DNA of 64,000 bases from Aquabacterium sp. J223 (GCF_024666615.1 NZ_CP088297.1:2790001-2854000); one strand, 5' to 3'; numbered from the stretch's first letter, positions 36,492 to 45,570 are shown. Numbers and translations are program-made. Notes: a model not told the origin generated them from the letters alone.

Positions 36492-36503
36492 GAAACCGGT
36501 TTC
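36492..36503. promoter_or_regulatory. Perfect palindrome GAAACCGGTTTC upstream of the H-NS-like gene
   Basis: 12-bp perfect dyad, 34 nt upstream of the H-NS-like ATG (minus strand) and 49 nt upstream of the CysQ-like start, inside an unusually AT-rich stretch (36459-36550). Candidate operator or autoregulatory site; the binding protein is not identified. Confidence 0.45.
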
Positions 36504-36551
36504 AGAGAAAAAGCTTCGAATGCTAACGCAGTGAAAATGCGGGCGAATCGA

Positions 36552-37304
36552 ATGTCCACCATGACCGACCTCGAACTCGCCCGTTCCATGGCCGATGCGG
36601 CGGCCCGGCTGCTGCTCCTGTTGCGGGCGTCGCCCTTGCTCGACGGCGCCGCGCTGGGCCGGGCGGCCGACCAGGCCGCCAACGCCGTGCTGATGGCGGC
36701 GCTGCGCCAGCACCGGCCCGACGACGCGGTGCTGTGCGAGGAAGAGGTCGACGACGCGGCACGCCTGTCGTGTCGCCGCGTCTGGGTCATCGACCCGCTG
36801 GACGGCACCCGCGAATACGAACAGCGCCGCGACGACTGGGCGGTCCACGTCGGCCTGGCCGTGGACGGGCGGCCCGCGCTGGGCGCCGTGGCGCTGCCGC
36901 CGCTGGGCCTCGTGCTGGACAGCGGCGGCGGCCCGTCGCCGGCGGCTGCGCCCGCCGGTCGGCGCCACCGCCTGGTCGTCAGCCGCAGCCGCGCGCCGGC
37001 CTGGACCGACCCGGTGGCCCGGGCGCTGGACGCCGAGCTGTGGCCCATGGGATCGGCCGGCGCCAAGGCGATGGCGGTGGTGCGCGGCGAGGCCGAGGCC
37101 TACCTGCACGATGGCGGCCAGCACGAATGGGACTCCTGCGCCCCGGTGGCGGTGGCGCTGGCGGCCGGGCTGCACTGCTCGCGCCTCGACGGCTCGCCCC
37201 TGGTCTACAACCGGGCGGACCCGTTCCTGCCCGACCTGCTGGTGTGCCGGCCCGAACTGGCCGCGCCCCTGCTGCAGGCCGTCGCCCTGGCGCGGCTAAC
37301 ATGA
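36552..37304 (+). CDS. CysQ-like 3'(2'),5'-bisphosphate nucleotidase / inositol phosphatase family
   Basis: About 250 residues of the FIG superfamily. Metal-binding motifs: VLCEEEVDDAARL, RVWVIDPLDGTREYEQRRDD (WxxDPxDGT), and HEWDSCAPVAVALAAGLHCS (WD motif). The combination of DGTREY with GGQHEWDS and SPLVYNRADPFLPDLLVC resembles actinobacterial-type CysQ, which removes the 3'-phosphate from PAP/PAPS in sulfur assimilation. Start is uncertain: ATG 36552 (MSTMTDLEL) or ATG 36531. No cys operon is adjacent, although ssu and sbp lie 2-8 kb downstream. Confidence 0.82.
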   Translation: MSTMTDLELARSMADAAARLLLLLRASPLLDGAALGRAADQAANAVLMAALRQHRPDDAVLCEEEVDDAARLSCRRVWVIDPLDGTREYEQRRDDWAVHVGLAVDGRPALGAVALPPLGLVLDSGGGPSPAAAPAGRRHRLVVSRSRAPAWTDPVARALDAELWPMGSAGAKAMAVVRGEAEAYLHDGGQHEWDSCAPVAVALAAGLHCSRLDGSPLVYNRADPFLPDLLVCRPELAAPLLQAVALARLT

Positions 37305-37341
37305 GCCGATTCCGCCGCCCCGGCCCTGACCGACCGTCACC

Positions 37342-37698
37342 ATGCCGTCCTACCTGCTGCTGATCGCCGAACCCCGTGGCCAGCGCCAAGCGCGCAACGA
37401 GGCCGAGGGCCGCGCGGCCTACGACGAGATGCTGGCCTATGCGGACGCCTTGAAGGCCCGTGGCGTGCTGCGGGCGGTGGCGTCGCTGCAGTCGGACGAC
37501 CAGGGCGTGCGGGTGCAGCGACGACAGGGTGAGAAGCGGCTGCTCGACGGCCCCTTCAGCGAAGCCAAGGAGATGATCGGCGGCTTCTTCCTGATCGACG
37601 TGGCGGGCCGAGAGCAGGCCCTCGAACTGGCCGCGGAGTGCCCGGCGGCGCAATGGGCCACGGTCGAGGTGCGGGAGACCGGTCCCTGCTGGCTGTGA
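37342..37698 (+). CDS. YCII-related (DGPF) domain protein
   Basis: 118 residues, YCII/DGPF fold: SYLLLIAEPRGQR, the family-naming DGPFSEAKEMIGGFFLIDVA, and ALELAAECPAAQWATVEVRE. The activity of these proteins is unclear. First gene of a three-gene cassette with a VOC protein and an ECF42 sigma factor, a well-known genomic association. Starts at the ATG 37342, 37 nt after the CysQ-like gene. Confidence 0.88.
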   Translation: MPSYLLLIAEPRGQRQARNEAEGRAAYDEMLAYADALKARGVLRAVASLQSDDQGVRVQRRQGEKRLLDGPFSEAKEMIGGFFLIDVAGREQALELAAECPAAQWATVEVRETGPCWL

Positions 37699-37812
37699 GC
37701 CCGCCCCGGGCCGCGCGGCGCGTGCCGATGTCGAAATCGCGCGCCGCCGACCGTCGTCTGGATGTGCGGCGCCGTTGAAGGCCGCCACCCACGACCAGGA
37801 GCCCCCGCCACC

Positions 37813-38226
37813 ATGCCCCGCCAGATCTTCGTCAACCTGCCCGTGCAGGACGTCGCCCGCACCCAGGCCTTCTTCGCGGCCCTCGGGTTCGAATTCAACC
37901 CGCAGTTCAGCAACGACACCGCGCTGTGCATGGTGATCGCCGACGGCATCCACGCCATGCTGCTGCACACCGACTTCTTCAAGACCTTCACCAAGAAGCC
38001 GGTGGCCGACGCGACGCAGAGCACCGAGGTGCTGGTCTGCCTGTCCTGCGACAGCCGCGAGGAGGTCGACGCGCTGGTGAAGAAGGCGCTGGCCGCCGGC
38101 GGCCGGGCGCCGATGCCAGTGCAGGACCACGGCTTCATGTACGCCCACGGCTTCGAGGACCTCGACGGCCACCAGTGGGAACTGGTGTGGATGAGCGAGG
38201 CGCCGCCGCCGGCCTCGCAACCCTGA
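37813..38226 (+). CDS. VOC (glyoxalase/bleomycin resistance) family protein
   Basis: 137 residues, two beta-alpha-beta-beta-beta modules: QIFVNLPVQDVARTQAFFAA, LGFEFNPQFSNDTALCMVI and HGFMYAHGFEDLDGHQWELV, then WMSE. It belongs to the subgroup of extradiol-like VOC proteins that often accompany ECF42 sigma factors. Its substrate is unknown; metal ligands are not obvious beyond the C-terminal Glu/His positions. ATG 37813 is preceded by AGGAGCCCC; the sigma factor starts 2 nt after its stop. Confidence 0.88.
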   Translation: MPRQIFVNLPVQDVARTQAFFAALGFEFNPQFSNDTALCMVIADGIHAMLLHTDFFKTFTKKPVADATQSTEVLVCLSCDSREEVDALVKKALAAGGRAPMPVQDHGFMYAHGFEDLDGHQWELVWMSEAPPPASQP

Positions 38227-38227
38227 C

Positions 38228-39526
38228 ATGACGGTGCCGGACCGCGACCTGCACGCCACGCTGGCCGCGGTCTGGCGCGAAGAATGCGCCCGCATCGTCG
38301 CCGCCGTCGCCCGCGTCACACGGGATGTCGGCCTGGCCGAGGACTGCGCCCAGGAGGCCTGGGTGGCGGCGCTCGAGCACTGGCCGGCCGAGGGCCTGCC
38401 GGACAACCCCGGCGCCTGGCTGACCACCACCGCCAAGCGCCGCGCGCTCGACCGGCTGCGCCACGCCACGCAGGCGCACCGGCAGCACGAGGCGCTGGGC
38501 CTGGACGCCGACGCCCGCCAGTCCCACCTCGCGCCCGACGTGCTGGAGCAGGTCATGGCGCTTGAGGCCGACCCGATCGGCGACGACCTGCTGCGGCTGG
38601 TCTTCACCGCCTGCCATCCGGTGCTGTCCACCGACGCGCGGGTGGCGCTGACGCTGAAGGTGGTGGCCGGCCTGTCCACCGCCGAGATCGCCCGCGCCTT
38701 CCTCGTGCCCGAGCCCACCGTGGCGCAGCGCATCGTGCGCGCCAAGAAGACGCTGGCCGGGGCCCGCGTGCCCTTCGAGCTGCCGCCCGCGGCCGAGCTG
38801 GCCGAGCGGCTGGCGTCGGTGCTGGAGGTGGTCTACCTGGTCTTCAACGAGGGCTACACCGCCACCGAAGGCGAGCAGTGGCTGCGGCCCGAGCTGCAGC
38901 AGGAGGCGCTGCGCCTGGGCCGGGTGCTGGCCACGCTGGCGCCCGAGGAGCCGGAGGTGTCGGGCCTGCTCGCGCTGATGCAGCTGCAGGCCTCGCGCAA
39001 CGCCGCGCGGGTGGACGCCGCCGGCGAGCCGGTGCTGCTGGCCGACCAGGACCGCGGCCGCTGGGACCGCAGCCTCATCGAGGCCGGCCTGTCGGCGCTG
39101 CAGCGCGCCGAGGCGTTGGCCGCGTCGCATGGCCGACCCCTCGGCCCCTATGCGCTGCAGGCCGCCATCGCCGCCTGCCATGCCCGGGCACCCACCGCCG
39201 ACGCCACCGACTGGCCGAGCATCGCGGCGCTCTACCAGGCGCTGGCCCGCCTGGCGCCGTCGCCGGTGGTCGAGCTCAACCGCGCGGTGGCGGTGGCCAT
39301 GGCGCAGGGCCCGGCGGCCGGCCTGGCCATCGTCGACGCGCTGCGCGACGACCCGCGCCTGGCCGGCTACCACTGGCTGCCCAGCGTGCGCGCCGACCTG
39401 CTGGCGCGGCTCGACCGGCGCCAGGAGGCGCGCGCCGAGTTCGAACGCGCGGCCGCGATGGCGGGCAACGCCCGCGAGAAGGCGCTGCTGCTGCAGCGCG
39501 CGGCCGCCCTGGCACCGCCCGCCTGA
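38228..39526 (+). CDS. ECF42-type RNA polymerase sigma factor
   Basis: 432 residues, more than double an ordinary ECF factor. Region 2: VTRDVGLAEDCAQEAWVAAL and NPGAWLTTTAKRRALDRLRH. Region 4: DDLLRLVFTACHPVLSTDAR, VAGLSTAEIARAFLVPEPTV, AQRIVRAKKTLAGA. The remaining 230 residues are the helical TPR-like extension of the ECF42 group (VVYLVFNEGYTATEGEQWLR, LNRAVAVAMAQGPAAGLAIV). ECF42 factors have no anti-sigma factor next to them and are linked to DGPF proteins, exactly as here. The extension is thought to control activity. The ATG at 38228 is 2 nt after the VOC stop. Confidence 0.92.
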   Translation: MTVPDRDLHATLAAVWREECARIVAAVARVTRDVGLAEDCAQEAWVAALEHWPAEGLPDNPGAWLTTTAKRRALDRLRHATQAHRQHEALGLDADARQSHLAPDVLEQVMALEADPIGDDLLRLVFTACHPVLSTDARVALTLKVVAGLSTAEIARAFLVPEPTVAQRIVRAKKTLAGARVPFELPPAAELAERLASVLEVVYLVFNEGYTATEGEQWLRPELQQEALRLGRVLATLAPEEPEVSGLLALMQLQASRNAARVDAAGEPVLLADQDRGRWDRSLIEAGLSALQRAEALAASHGRPLGPYALQAAIAACHARAPTADATDWPSIAALYQALARLAPSPVVELNRAVAVAMAQGPAAGLAIVDALRDDPRLAGYHWLPSVRADLLARLDRRQEARAEFERAAAMAGNAREKALLLQRAAALAPPA

Positions 39527-39575
39527 GCCCCGCGGCCCGGCGGCGGTCATTCGGCGGCCGACTGACCAATCGCGT

Positions 39576-39620
39576 TTTGCTTCGTTCACCGCATCCGCGG
39601 TGCTGCCTATCGTGCGGCCA
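39576..39620 (+). promoter_or_regulatory. ssuA promoter-region motif shared with sbp
   Basis: TTTGCTTCGTTC (39576-39587), 14 nt, then GCTGCCTATCGTGCGGCCA (39602-39620), starting 69 nt before the ssuA start chosen here. The same two blocks at the same distance occur upstream of sbp (44462-44507). A TATCGT -10-like hexamer (39608-39613) has TTCACC 17 bp upstream. It probably marks a common sulfate-starvation promoter (CysB-type regulation is the obvious candidate, not shown). Confidence 0.65.
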
Positions 39621-39644
39621 TTCGACACCACGATGCCGCACGCC

Positions 39645-40604
39645 ATGTCCTCCATCTCCCGCCGCCACGGGCTGATCGCCGCCCTCGCCTTCGGCCTGTC
39701 GCTGGCCGTGCCGGCCCATGCGCAATCCCAGGACAACCTGCTGCGCATCGGCTTCCAGAAGTCGGCCAGCCTGCTGACGCTGCAGAAGGCGCAGGGCACG
39801 CTGGAGAAGAAGCTGGCCGCGCAGGGCGTGGGCGTGAAGTGGGTCGAGTTCCCGGCCGGCCCGCAGCTGCTCGAAGGCCTGAACGTCGGCGCGGTGGACG
39901 TCGGCTACGTCGGCGAGGCGCCGCCGGTGTTCGCGCAGGCCGCCGGCGCCGACTTCGTCTACATCGGCCACGACCCGGCCTCGCCCCAGGCCGAGGCCAT
40001 CGTCGTGCCGAAGGACTCGCCGATCAGGACGGTCGCCGACCTGAAGGGCAAGAAGGTGGTGCTGAACAAGGGCAGCAACGTGCACTACCTGCTGGTGCGC
40101 GCGTTGGAGAAGGCGGGGCTGAAGTACAGCGACGTGCAGCCGGTGTTCCTGCCGCCGGCCGATGCGCGCGCCGCCTTCGAGCGCGGCAGCGTCGACGCCT
40201 GGGTGATCTGGGACCCGTTCCTCTCCGCGGTGGAGAAGCAGACCGGCGCGCGCATCGTCGCCGACGGCCGCCACGGCGTGGCGCAGAACTACGCCTTCTA
40301 CGTCGCCGAGCGCGGTTACGCGCAGCGCCGGCCGCAGGTCATCCGCACGCTGTTCGAGGACAGCGTCGAGCAGGGCCGCTGGATCAAGGCCAACCTGGCG
40401 CAGGCGGCCGCGCTGATCGCGCCGCTGCAGGGGCTGGACGTCGCGGTGGTCGAGCAGGCGCTGCGGCGCTACCAGTTCGGCGTGCAGCCGCTGTCGCCGC
40501 AGGTTGCCGCCGAGCAGCAGAAGCTGGCCGATGCCTTCGCCGAGCTGAAGCTCCTCCCGAAACCGGTCCGCATCGCCGACGCGCTGCCGGCGCCGGCGCC
40601 CTGA
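39645..40604 (+). CDS. ssuA: Aliphatic sulfonate ABC transporter, periplasmic binding protein
   Basis: 319 residues with a signal peptide ([20 protein letters not shown], then AQSQD). SsuA/TauA-type NMT1-like fold: [74 protein letters not shown]. It binds alkanesulfonates for import by SsuBC. ATG 39645 is taken; ATG 39633 (MPHAMSS) is equally possible. First gene of ssuADCBF and next to the motif shared with sbp. Confidence 0.93.
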   Translation: MSSISRRHGLIAALAFGLSLAVPAHAQSQDNLLRIGFQKSASLLTLQKAQGTLEKKLAAQGVGVKWVEFPAGPQLLEGLNVGAVDVGYVGEAPPVFAQAAGADFVYIGHDPASPQAEAIVVPKDSPIRTVADLKGKKVVLNKGSNVHYLLVRALEKAGLKYSDVQPVFLPPADARAAFERGSVDAWVIWDPFLSAVEKQTGARIVADGRHGVAQNYAFYVAERGYAQRRPQVIRTLFEDSVEQGRWIKANLAQAAALIAPLQGLDVAVVEQALRRYQFGVQPLSPQVAAEQQKLADAFAELKLLPKPVRIADALPAPAP

Positions 40605-40627
40605 CCCCGGAACGGCTTCACGCGACC

Positions 40628-41910
40628 ATGTCCCTCAAGATCTTCTGGTTCATCCCAACCCACGGCGACAGCCGCTACCTCGGCACGTCGAAGGGCGCGC
40701 GGCAGGCCGACTTCGGCTACTTCAAGCAGGTGGCGGTGGCCGCCGACCGGCTGGGCTACGAAGGCGTGCTCATTCCCACCGGCCGCTCCTGCGAGGACCC
40801 GTGGACGGTGGCGTCCAGCCTGATCGACGCCACCGAACGGCTGAAATTCCTCGTCGCGCTGCGGCCGGGGCTGATGACGCCGGCCCTCGGCGCGCGGGTG
40901 GCCGCCACCTTCGACCGGCTGTCCGGCGGGCGGCTGCTGATCAACCTGGTCACCGGCGGCGACCGCGACGAACTGGAAGGCGACGGCCTGTTCCTGCCGC
41001 ACGAAGAGCGCTACGAACTCTCGCGCGAGTTCATGACGGTGTGGCGCGAGATCATGGCGCGCAGCCACGAGGGGCGGCCCTTCGACTTCGACGGCAAGCA
41101 CCTCCAGGTCAAGGCCGCCAAGCTGGTCTACCCGCCGCTGCAGCGGCCCTACCCGCCGCTGTTCTTCGGCGGCTCGTCGGCCGAGGCGCACGACCTGGTG
41201 GCCGAGCAGCTGGACACCTACCTCACCTGGGGCGAGCCGCCCGCGGCGGTGGCCGAGAAGGTGGCCGACGTGAAGGCACGTGCCGACGCCCGCGGCCGCA
41301 GCCTGAGCTACGGCATCCGCCTGCACGTCATCGTGCGCGAGACCGAGGACGCCGCCTGGGCCGCCGCGGCCGAACTGATCCAGCACCTGGACCCGGACAC
41401 CGTGGCCGCCGCCCAGCGCAAGTTCTCGCAGATGGACAGCGTCGGCCAGCGCCGCATGGCCGCGCTGCACGGCGGCCAGTGGGACCCGGGCGACGTGCGC
41501 AAGGGCCTGGAGATCGCGCCCAACCTGTGGGCCGGTGTCGGCCTGGTGCGCGGCGGCGCCGGCACCGCGCTGGTGGGCACGCCCGAGCAGGTGGCCGCGC
41601 GCATCCAGGCGTACGCCGACCTGGGCCTGTCCCACTTCATCCTCAGCGGCTACCCGCACCTGGAAGAGGCCTACCGCTTCGCCGAGCTGGTGTTCCCGCT
41701 GCTGCCGGTGCAGACCCGCGAGAGGCTGGTGCAGCCGACGCTGACCGGCCCCTTCGGCGAGATCGTCGCCAACGACATCCTGCCGGGAACGGCCCACCCC
41801 CTACGCGCTTCGCGCGCCGCCTACGAGGGGCAACACCAGCGGACTGGCGGAGCCAGATCCGCGGTGTTCAGCTTGAACCGGACGGGGTCTTGCCACGAGG
41901 GGGTCGCTGA
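40628..41910 (+). CDS. ssuD: FMNH2-dependent alkanesulfonate monooxygenase; 3' end uncertain
   Basis: Desulfonates alkanesulfonates to aldehyde and sulfite with FMNH2 and oxygen. Bacterial luciferase-like TIM barrel: [59 protein letters not shown] and [20 protein letters not shown]. Conservation ends at [13 protein letters not shown] (about 41784). From there the frame has no stop and would run through ssuC and ssuB. The TGA at 41908-41910, which overlaps the ssuC ATG, is in another frame and would be reached with one base change in 41790-41830. A repeat hairpin lies in this tail, so the true end is either near 41790 or at 41910. No ssuE reductase gene is visible. Confidence 0.88.
41832..41868. 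repeat. Long imperfect hairpin in the ssuD-ssuC junction
   Basis: AACACC-a-GCGGA-CTGGC, loop GGA, GCCAG-a-TCCGC-GGTGTT: 16 paired bases with two single-base bulges. It resembles dispersed intergenic palindromes of this bacterial order. It may explain the odd extended C-terminus of ssuD and could stabilise or attenuate the transcript between ssuD and ssuC. Confidence 0.6.
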
Positions 41911-42692
41911 TGCGCGAAGTGCTTCAACGCAGCGCCAGCCGCATCGGGCCCTGGCTGGTGCCGATCGCCATCTTCCTGGGGTGGGAGGCGGCGTCACGCC
42001 TGGGCTGGCTGTCCACCCGCGTGCTGCCCGAGCCGCTGTCGGTGTTCAAGGCCTTCTGGCAACTGGCCGCCTCCGGCGAGATGTGGACCCATGTGGCCGT
42101 GAGCACCCGCCGGGCGGCGGTGGGTTTCGCCATCGGCGGCGGGCTCGGCCTGGTGCTGGGCCTGCTGACGGGCACCTTCCGCCACGCCGAGACGCTGCTG
42201 GACAGCACGCTGCAGATGGTCCGCAACATCCCGGCGCTGGCGCTGATCCCGCTGGTCATCCTGTGGTTCGGCATCGACGAGACGGCCAAGCTCTTCCTCG
42301 TCGCGCTGGGCGTGTTCTTCCCGATCTACCTCAACACCTTCCACGGCATCCGCTCGGTGGACAAGGGGCTGATCGAGATGGCCAAGAGCTATGGCCTGTC
42401 GGGCTGGCAGCTCTACCGCCAGGTCATCCTGCCCGGCGCGCTGCCGTCCATCCTGGTCGGCCTGCGCTTCAGCCTGGGCCTGATGTGGGTGCTGCTGATC
42501 GTCGCCGAGACCATCTCCACCCAGGCCGGCATCGGCTACCTGACGATGAACGCCCGCGAGTTCCTGCAGACCGACGTGGTGCTGGTCGGCATCCTGCTCT
42601 ACGCGCTGCTCGGCAAGCTGGCCGACGTGGCGGCCAAGGGGCTGGAACGCTGGTGGCTGCGCTGGCACCCGGGCTACCAGGTCGTGGCCTGA
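41910..42692 (+). CDS. ssuC: Aliphatic sulfonate ABC transporter permease
   Basis: 260 residues, six membrane helices. The N-terminus has [28 protein letters not shown]; the core has [20 protein letters not shown] (conserved SsuC segment), and the EAA loop is [25 protein letters not shown]. The ATG at 41910 shares its A with a TGA (TGATG), an arrangement that suggests coupling to an upstream frame ending there. It partners with SsuB. Confidence 0.93.
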   Translation: MREVLQRSASRIGPWLVPIAIFLGWEAASRLGWLSTRVLPEPLSVFKAFWQLAASGEMWTHVAVSTRRAAVGFAIGGGLGLVLGLLTGTFRHAETLLDSTLQMVRNIPALALIPLVILWFGIDETAKLFLVALGVFFPIYLNTFHGIRSVDKGLIEMAKSYGLSGWQLYRQVILPGALPSILVGLRFSLGLMWVLLIVAETISTQAGIGYLTMNAREFLQTDVVLVGILLYALLGKLADVAAKGLERWWLRWHPGYQVVA

Positions 42693-42707
42693 CGAGGACC
42701 TTCATCG

Positions 42708-43574
42708 ATGTCGACCTCCTCCCTCACCCTCGGGCCCGGCATCGCGCGGCGGGACGCCCCCGCCGTCGAGCGCCGCGCCGACGCCACGGCGCCGGCGGGC
42801 CTCGCCCTGCAGCTGCGCGGCATCGGCAAGCGTTATGGCGAACGCCAGGTCCTGCGCGACATCGACCTGGACATCGCGCCGGGCGAGTTCGTCACCATCG
42901 TCGGCCGCAGCGGCTGCGGCAAGAGCACGCTGCTGCGGCTGCTGGCGCAGCTGGAGAAGCCCGATGCGGGCGAGTTGACCGCGGACGGCCGGCAGGCCTT
43001 GGCCGAGCGCAGGACCGACCTGCGCATCATGTTCCAGGACGCCCGGCTGCTGCCCTGGAAGCGCGTCATCGACAACATCGCGTTGGGCCTGGAGGGCCGC
43101 GAGGCGAAGGCGCGGGCCCTCGAGGCCCTGGCCCAGGTCGGCCTCGCGGAGCGCGCCCACGACTGGCCGGCCGTGCTGTCCGGCGGCCAGCGCCAGCGGG
43201 TGGCGCTGGCCCGGGCGCTGGTGCACGCGCCGCGGCTGCTGCTGCTCGACGAGCCGCTGGGCGCGCTCGACGCGCTGACCCGCATCGAGATGCACCGCCT
43301 CATCGAGCAGCTCTGGCGCCGGCACGGCTTCACCGCCCTGCTGGTGACGCACGACGTGAGCGAGGCGGTGGCGCTGGCCGACCGCGTGCTGCTGATCGAG
43401 GACCAGCGCATCGCGCTCGACCGACGCATCGAACTCGCCCGCCCACGCGTCCAGGGCTCGCCCGGCTTCGCCCGCCACGAGGCCGACATCCTGGCCCGGG
43501 TGCTGCAGCAGCCGTCGGCCGAGGAACCGCGGCCCGAGCCGCTGCCGCTGTCCGCGGTGCGCTTCGCCATCTGA
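42708..43574 (+). CDS. ssuB: Aliphatic sulfonate import ATP-binding protein
   Basis: 288 residues. Walker [22 protein letters not shown]-loop [20 protein letters not shown], signature [20 protein letters not shown] and Walker [17 protein letters not shown]; the Q-loop LLPW is characteristic of the nitrate/sulfonate/taurine ATPases. A 30-residue Ala/Arg-rich N-terminal extension precedes [20 protein letters not shown]. Starts 15 nt after ssuC. Confidence 0.93.
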   Translation: MSTSSLTLGPGIARRDAPAVERRADATAPAGLALQLRGIGKRYGERQVLRDIDLDIAPGEFVTIVGRSGCGKSTLLRLLAQLEKPDAGELTADGRQALAERRTDLRIMFQDARLLPWKRVIDNIALGLEGREAKARALEALAQVGLAERAHDWPAVLSGGQRQRVALARALVHAPRLLLLDEPLGALDALTRIEMHRLIEQLWRRHGFTALLVTHDVSEAVALADRVLLIEDQRIALDRRIELARPRVQGSPGFARHEADILARVLQQPSAEEPRPEPLPLSAVRFAI

Positions 43575-43607
43575 CCACCGCTTCGTCCACACCCCTATGG
43601 AGTCGCC

Positions 43608-43826
43608 ATGACCATCACCGCCATCAACGTCCGCAACCAGTTCCGCGGCACCATCAAGGAGATCATCGAAGGCCCGGTGGTCAGCGAGGTCGACGTGCAG
43701 ACCGCCGGGGGCCTCATCGTCACCTCGGTGATCACCACCCGATCGGTGAAGGAGCTTGACCTCCAGGTCGGCCGCGAGGTCGTCGCGCTGGTCAAGTCCA
43801 CCGAGGTCTCGATCGCCACGCTGTGA
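43608..43826 (+). CDS. Molbindin-like TOBE domain protein (SsuF-like)
   Basis: 72 residues, one Mop/TOBE domain: [70 protein letters not shown]. Molbindins bind molybdate. In Pseudomonas the ssu operon ends with ssuF, a protein of this type required for use of some sulfonate or sulfate-ester sources, and the gene order ssuADCB-F is reproduced here. TGGAGT ribosome site before the ATG. Name is by gene order and fold. Confidence 0.85.
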   Translation: MTITAINVRNQFRGTIKEIIEGPVVSEVDVQTAGGLIVTSVITTRSVKELDLQVGREVVALVKSTEVSIATL

Positions 43827-43830
43827 GGCC

Positions 43831-44433
43831 ATGGCCCGGCCCGCTGGAACATCGCACGCGCCGAGGCTCCTGATCGTCCCGGGTCTTCACGACAGCGGAC
43901 CGGAGCACTGGCAGAGCTGGTTGCAGCGCCTGGTGCCGGGCAGCGTGCGGGTGGTGCAGGACGACTGGGCACGGCCGGACCTCGAGGGCTGGAGCGCGCG
44001 CATCGCCCAGACGCTGGAACGGGCCGGCCCGGCACCCTGGATCGCGGCGGCCCACAGCTTCGGCTGCCTGGCGCTGGCCCACCACGTGGCCACGCGGCCC
44101 GGCTCGCCGCTGCGGGCGGTGTTGCTGGTGGCGCCGGCCGACCCGGCCCGCTTCGGTGTCGAGGCGGCGCTGCCGCAGCGCGCGCTGGGGCCGCACGCCA
44201 CGGTGGTGGCCAGCCGGACCGACCCGTGGATGAGCGCCGACCGCGCGCTGCACTGGGGCCGGCTGTGGGGCGCCCATTGCCTCGACCTGGGCGACGCCGG
44301 CCACATCAACACCGAGGCCGGCTTCGGTCCCCTGCCTCTGGCCCGTCGCTGGGTGCTGGCCATGGGCCGGCGCCTGGCACGCGACCAGCGGCCGGCGCGC
44401 CGCACGGTGGCGGAGTGGTCCTTCGCGGTCTGA
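43831..44433 (+). CDS. RBBP9/YdeN-family alpha/beta serine hydrolase
   Basis: 200 residues. LLIVPGLHDSGPEHWQSWLQ, the nucleophile elbow AAHSFGCLALAHHVA (G/A-H-S-F-G), the acid in VVASRTDPWMS and the histidine in DAGHINTEAGFG, all in the RBBP9/YdeN pattern. Substrate unknown. It starts 4 nt after ssuF, so it belongs to the ssu transcript; such hydrolases are often the last gene of ssu/tau-type operons, which suggests a role with sulfonate esters or a thioester product (inference). Confidence 0.85.
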   Translation: MARPAGTSHAPRLLIVPGLHDSGPEHWQSWLQRLVPGSVRVVQDDWARPDLEGWSARIAQTLERAGPAPWIAAAHSFGCLALAHHVATRPGSPLRAVLLVAPADPARFGVEAALPQRALGPHATVVASRTDPWMSADRALHWGRLWGAHCLDLGDAGHINTEAGFGPLPLARRWVLAMGRRLARDQRPARRTVAEWSFAV

Positions 44434-44461
44434 TATCCGGTGGCCGCATGAGCAAAGCCGC

Positions 44462-44507
44462 TTTGATTCGTTCGGCAAGGACCGCCCGCTGCCTAGCATG
44501 GCGGCCA
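44462..44507 (+). promoter_or_regulatory. sbp promoter-region motif shared with ssuA
   Basis: TTTGATTCGTTC (44462-44473) then GCTGCCTAGCATGGCGGCCA (44488-44507), with the first block and second block separated exactly as at ssuA (26 nt start to start). It contains a TAGCAT -10-like hexamer (44494-44499) and ends 26 nt before the sbp start. Confidence 0.65.
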
Positions 44508-44533
44508 TCGCTTCCACCCATGCACCGACGTCC

Positions 44534-45545
44534 ATGAGCCGCTTCCGTCTCTTCCGCCACGCCGCCCTGGCCGCCACCCTCGCCCTCGCCGGCGGCGCCG
44601 CCCTGGCCAAGGACATCAGCCTGCTCAACGTCTCGTACGACCCGACGCGGGAGTTCTACCAGGACTTCAACAAGGCCTTCGCCGCGCACTGGAAGGCGAA
44701 GACGGGGGGACAACGTCAGCGTCAAGCAGTCGCACGGCGGCTCTGGCAAGCAGGCCCGCTCGGTGATCGACGGCCTGGAGGCCGACGTCGTCACGCTGGC
44801 GCTGGCCTACGACATCGACGAGCTGTCCGAGAAGGCGAAGCTCATCCCCGCCGACTGGCAGAAGCGACTGAAGCAGAACAGCGCGCCCTACACCTCGACC
44901 ATCGTCTTCCTGGTGCGCAAGGGCAACCCGAAGGGCATCAAGGACTGGGACGACCTGGTCAAGCCGGGCATCGGCGTGATCACGCCCAACCCGAAGACCT
45001 CGGGGGGCGCGCGCTGGAACTACCTGGCCGCCTGGGGTTATGCCGCCAAGAAGTACGGCAGCGACGCCAAGGCCGAGGAGTTCGTCGGCAAGCTGCTGGC
45101 CAACGTGCCGGTGCTGGACGCCGGCGCCCGCGGCTCCACCACCACCTTCGTCGAACGCGGCCTCGGCGACGTGCTGCTGGCCTGGGAGAACGAGGCGCTG
45201 CTGGCGCTGAAGGAGCTGGGACCGGACAAGTTCGACATCGTCGTGCCCAGCCTGTCCATCCTGGCCGAGCCGCCGGTGACCCTCGTCGACAAGGTGGTCG
45301 ACAAGCGCGGCACCCGCGCGGTGGCGCAGGCCTACCTGGAGTACCTCTACTCGCCCGAGGGCCAGGACCTGGCCGGCCAGAACTACTACCGGCCGACCGA
45401 TCCTGCGACGGCGGCGAAATACGCCAAGCTGTTCCCGAAGGTGAACCTCATCACCATCGACCAGGCCTTCGGCGGCTGGGCCAAGGCGCAGAAGACCCAC
45501 TTCGCCGACGGCGGCACCTTCGACCGCATCTTCACCCGCAAGTGA
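44534..45545 (+). CDS. sbp: Sulfate/thiosulfate-binding periplasmic protein, with a frameshift
   Basis: About 336 residues when corrected. Signal peptide [20 protein letters not shown], then [20 protein letters not shown] in the first frame. The second frame carries [20 protein letters not shown], then [40 protein letters not shown] and [20 protein letters not shown], the Sbp/CysP hallmarks. The join is the G run at 44704-44709 (six, five expected). No cysTWA permease genes follow; the next gene is bphO, so the transporter core must be encoded elsewhere. It shares its upstream motif with ssuA. Confidence 0.9.
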
Positions 45546-45570
45546 GCGGGCGCCGCGGACACGCGGCCTC

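Noticed and set aside
39839-43759. A 1306-codon plus frame read as one fused SsuD-containing protein
   Set aside because: Only the SsuD part is protein-like; downstream it overlaps ssuC and ssuB in the wrong frame.
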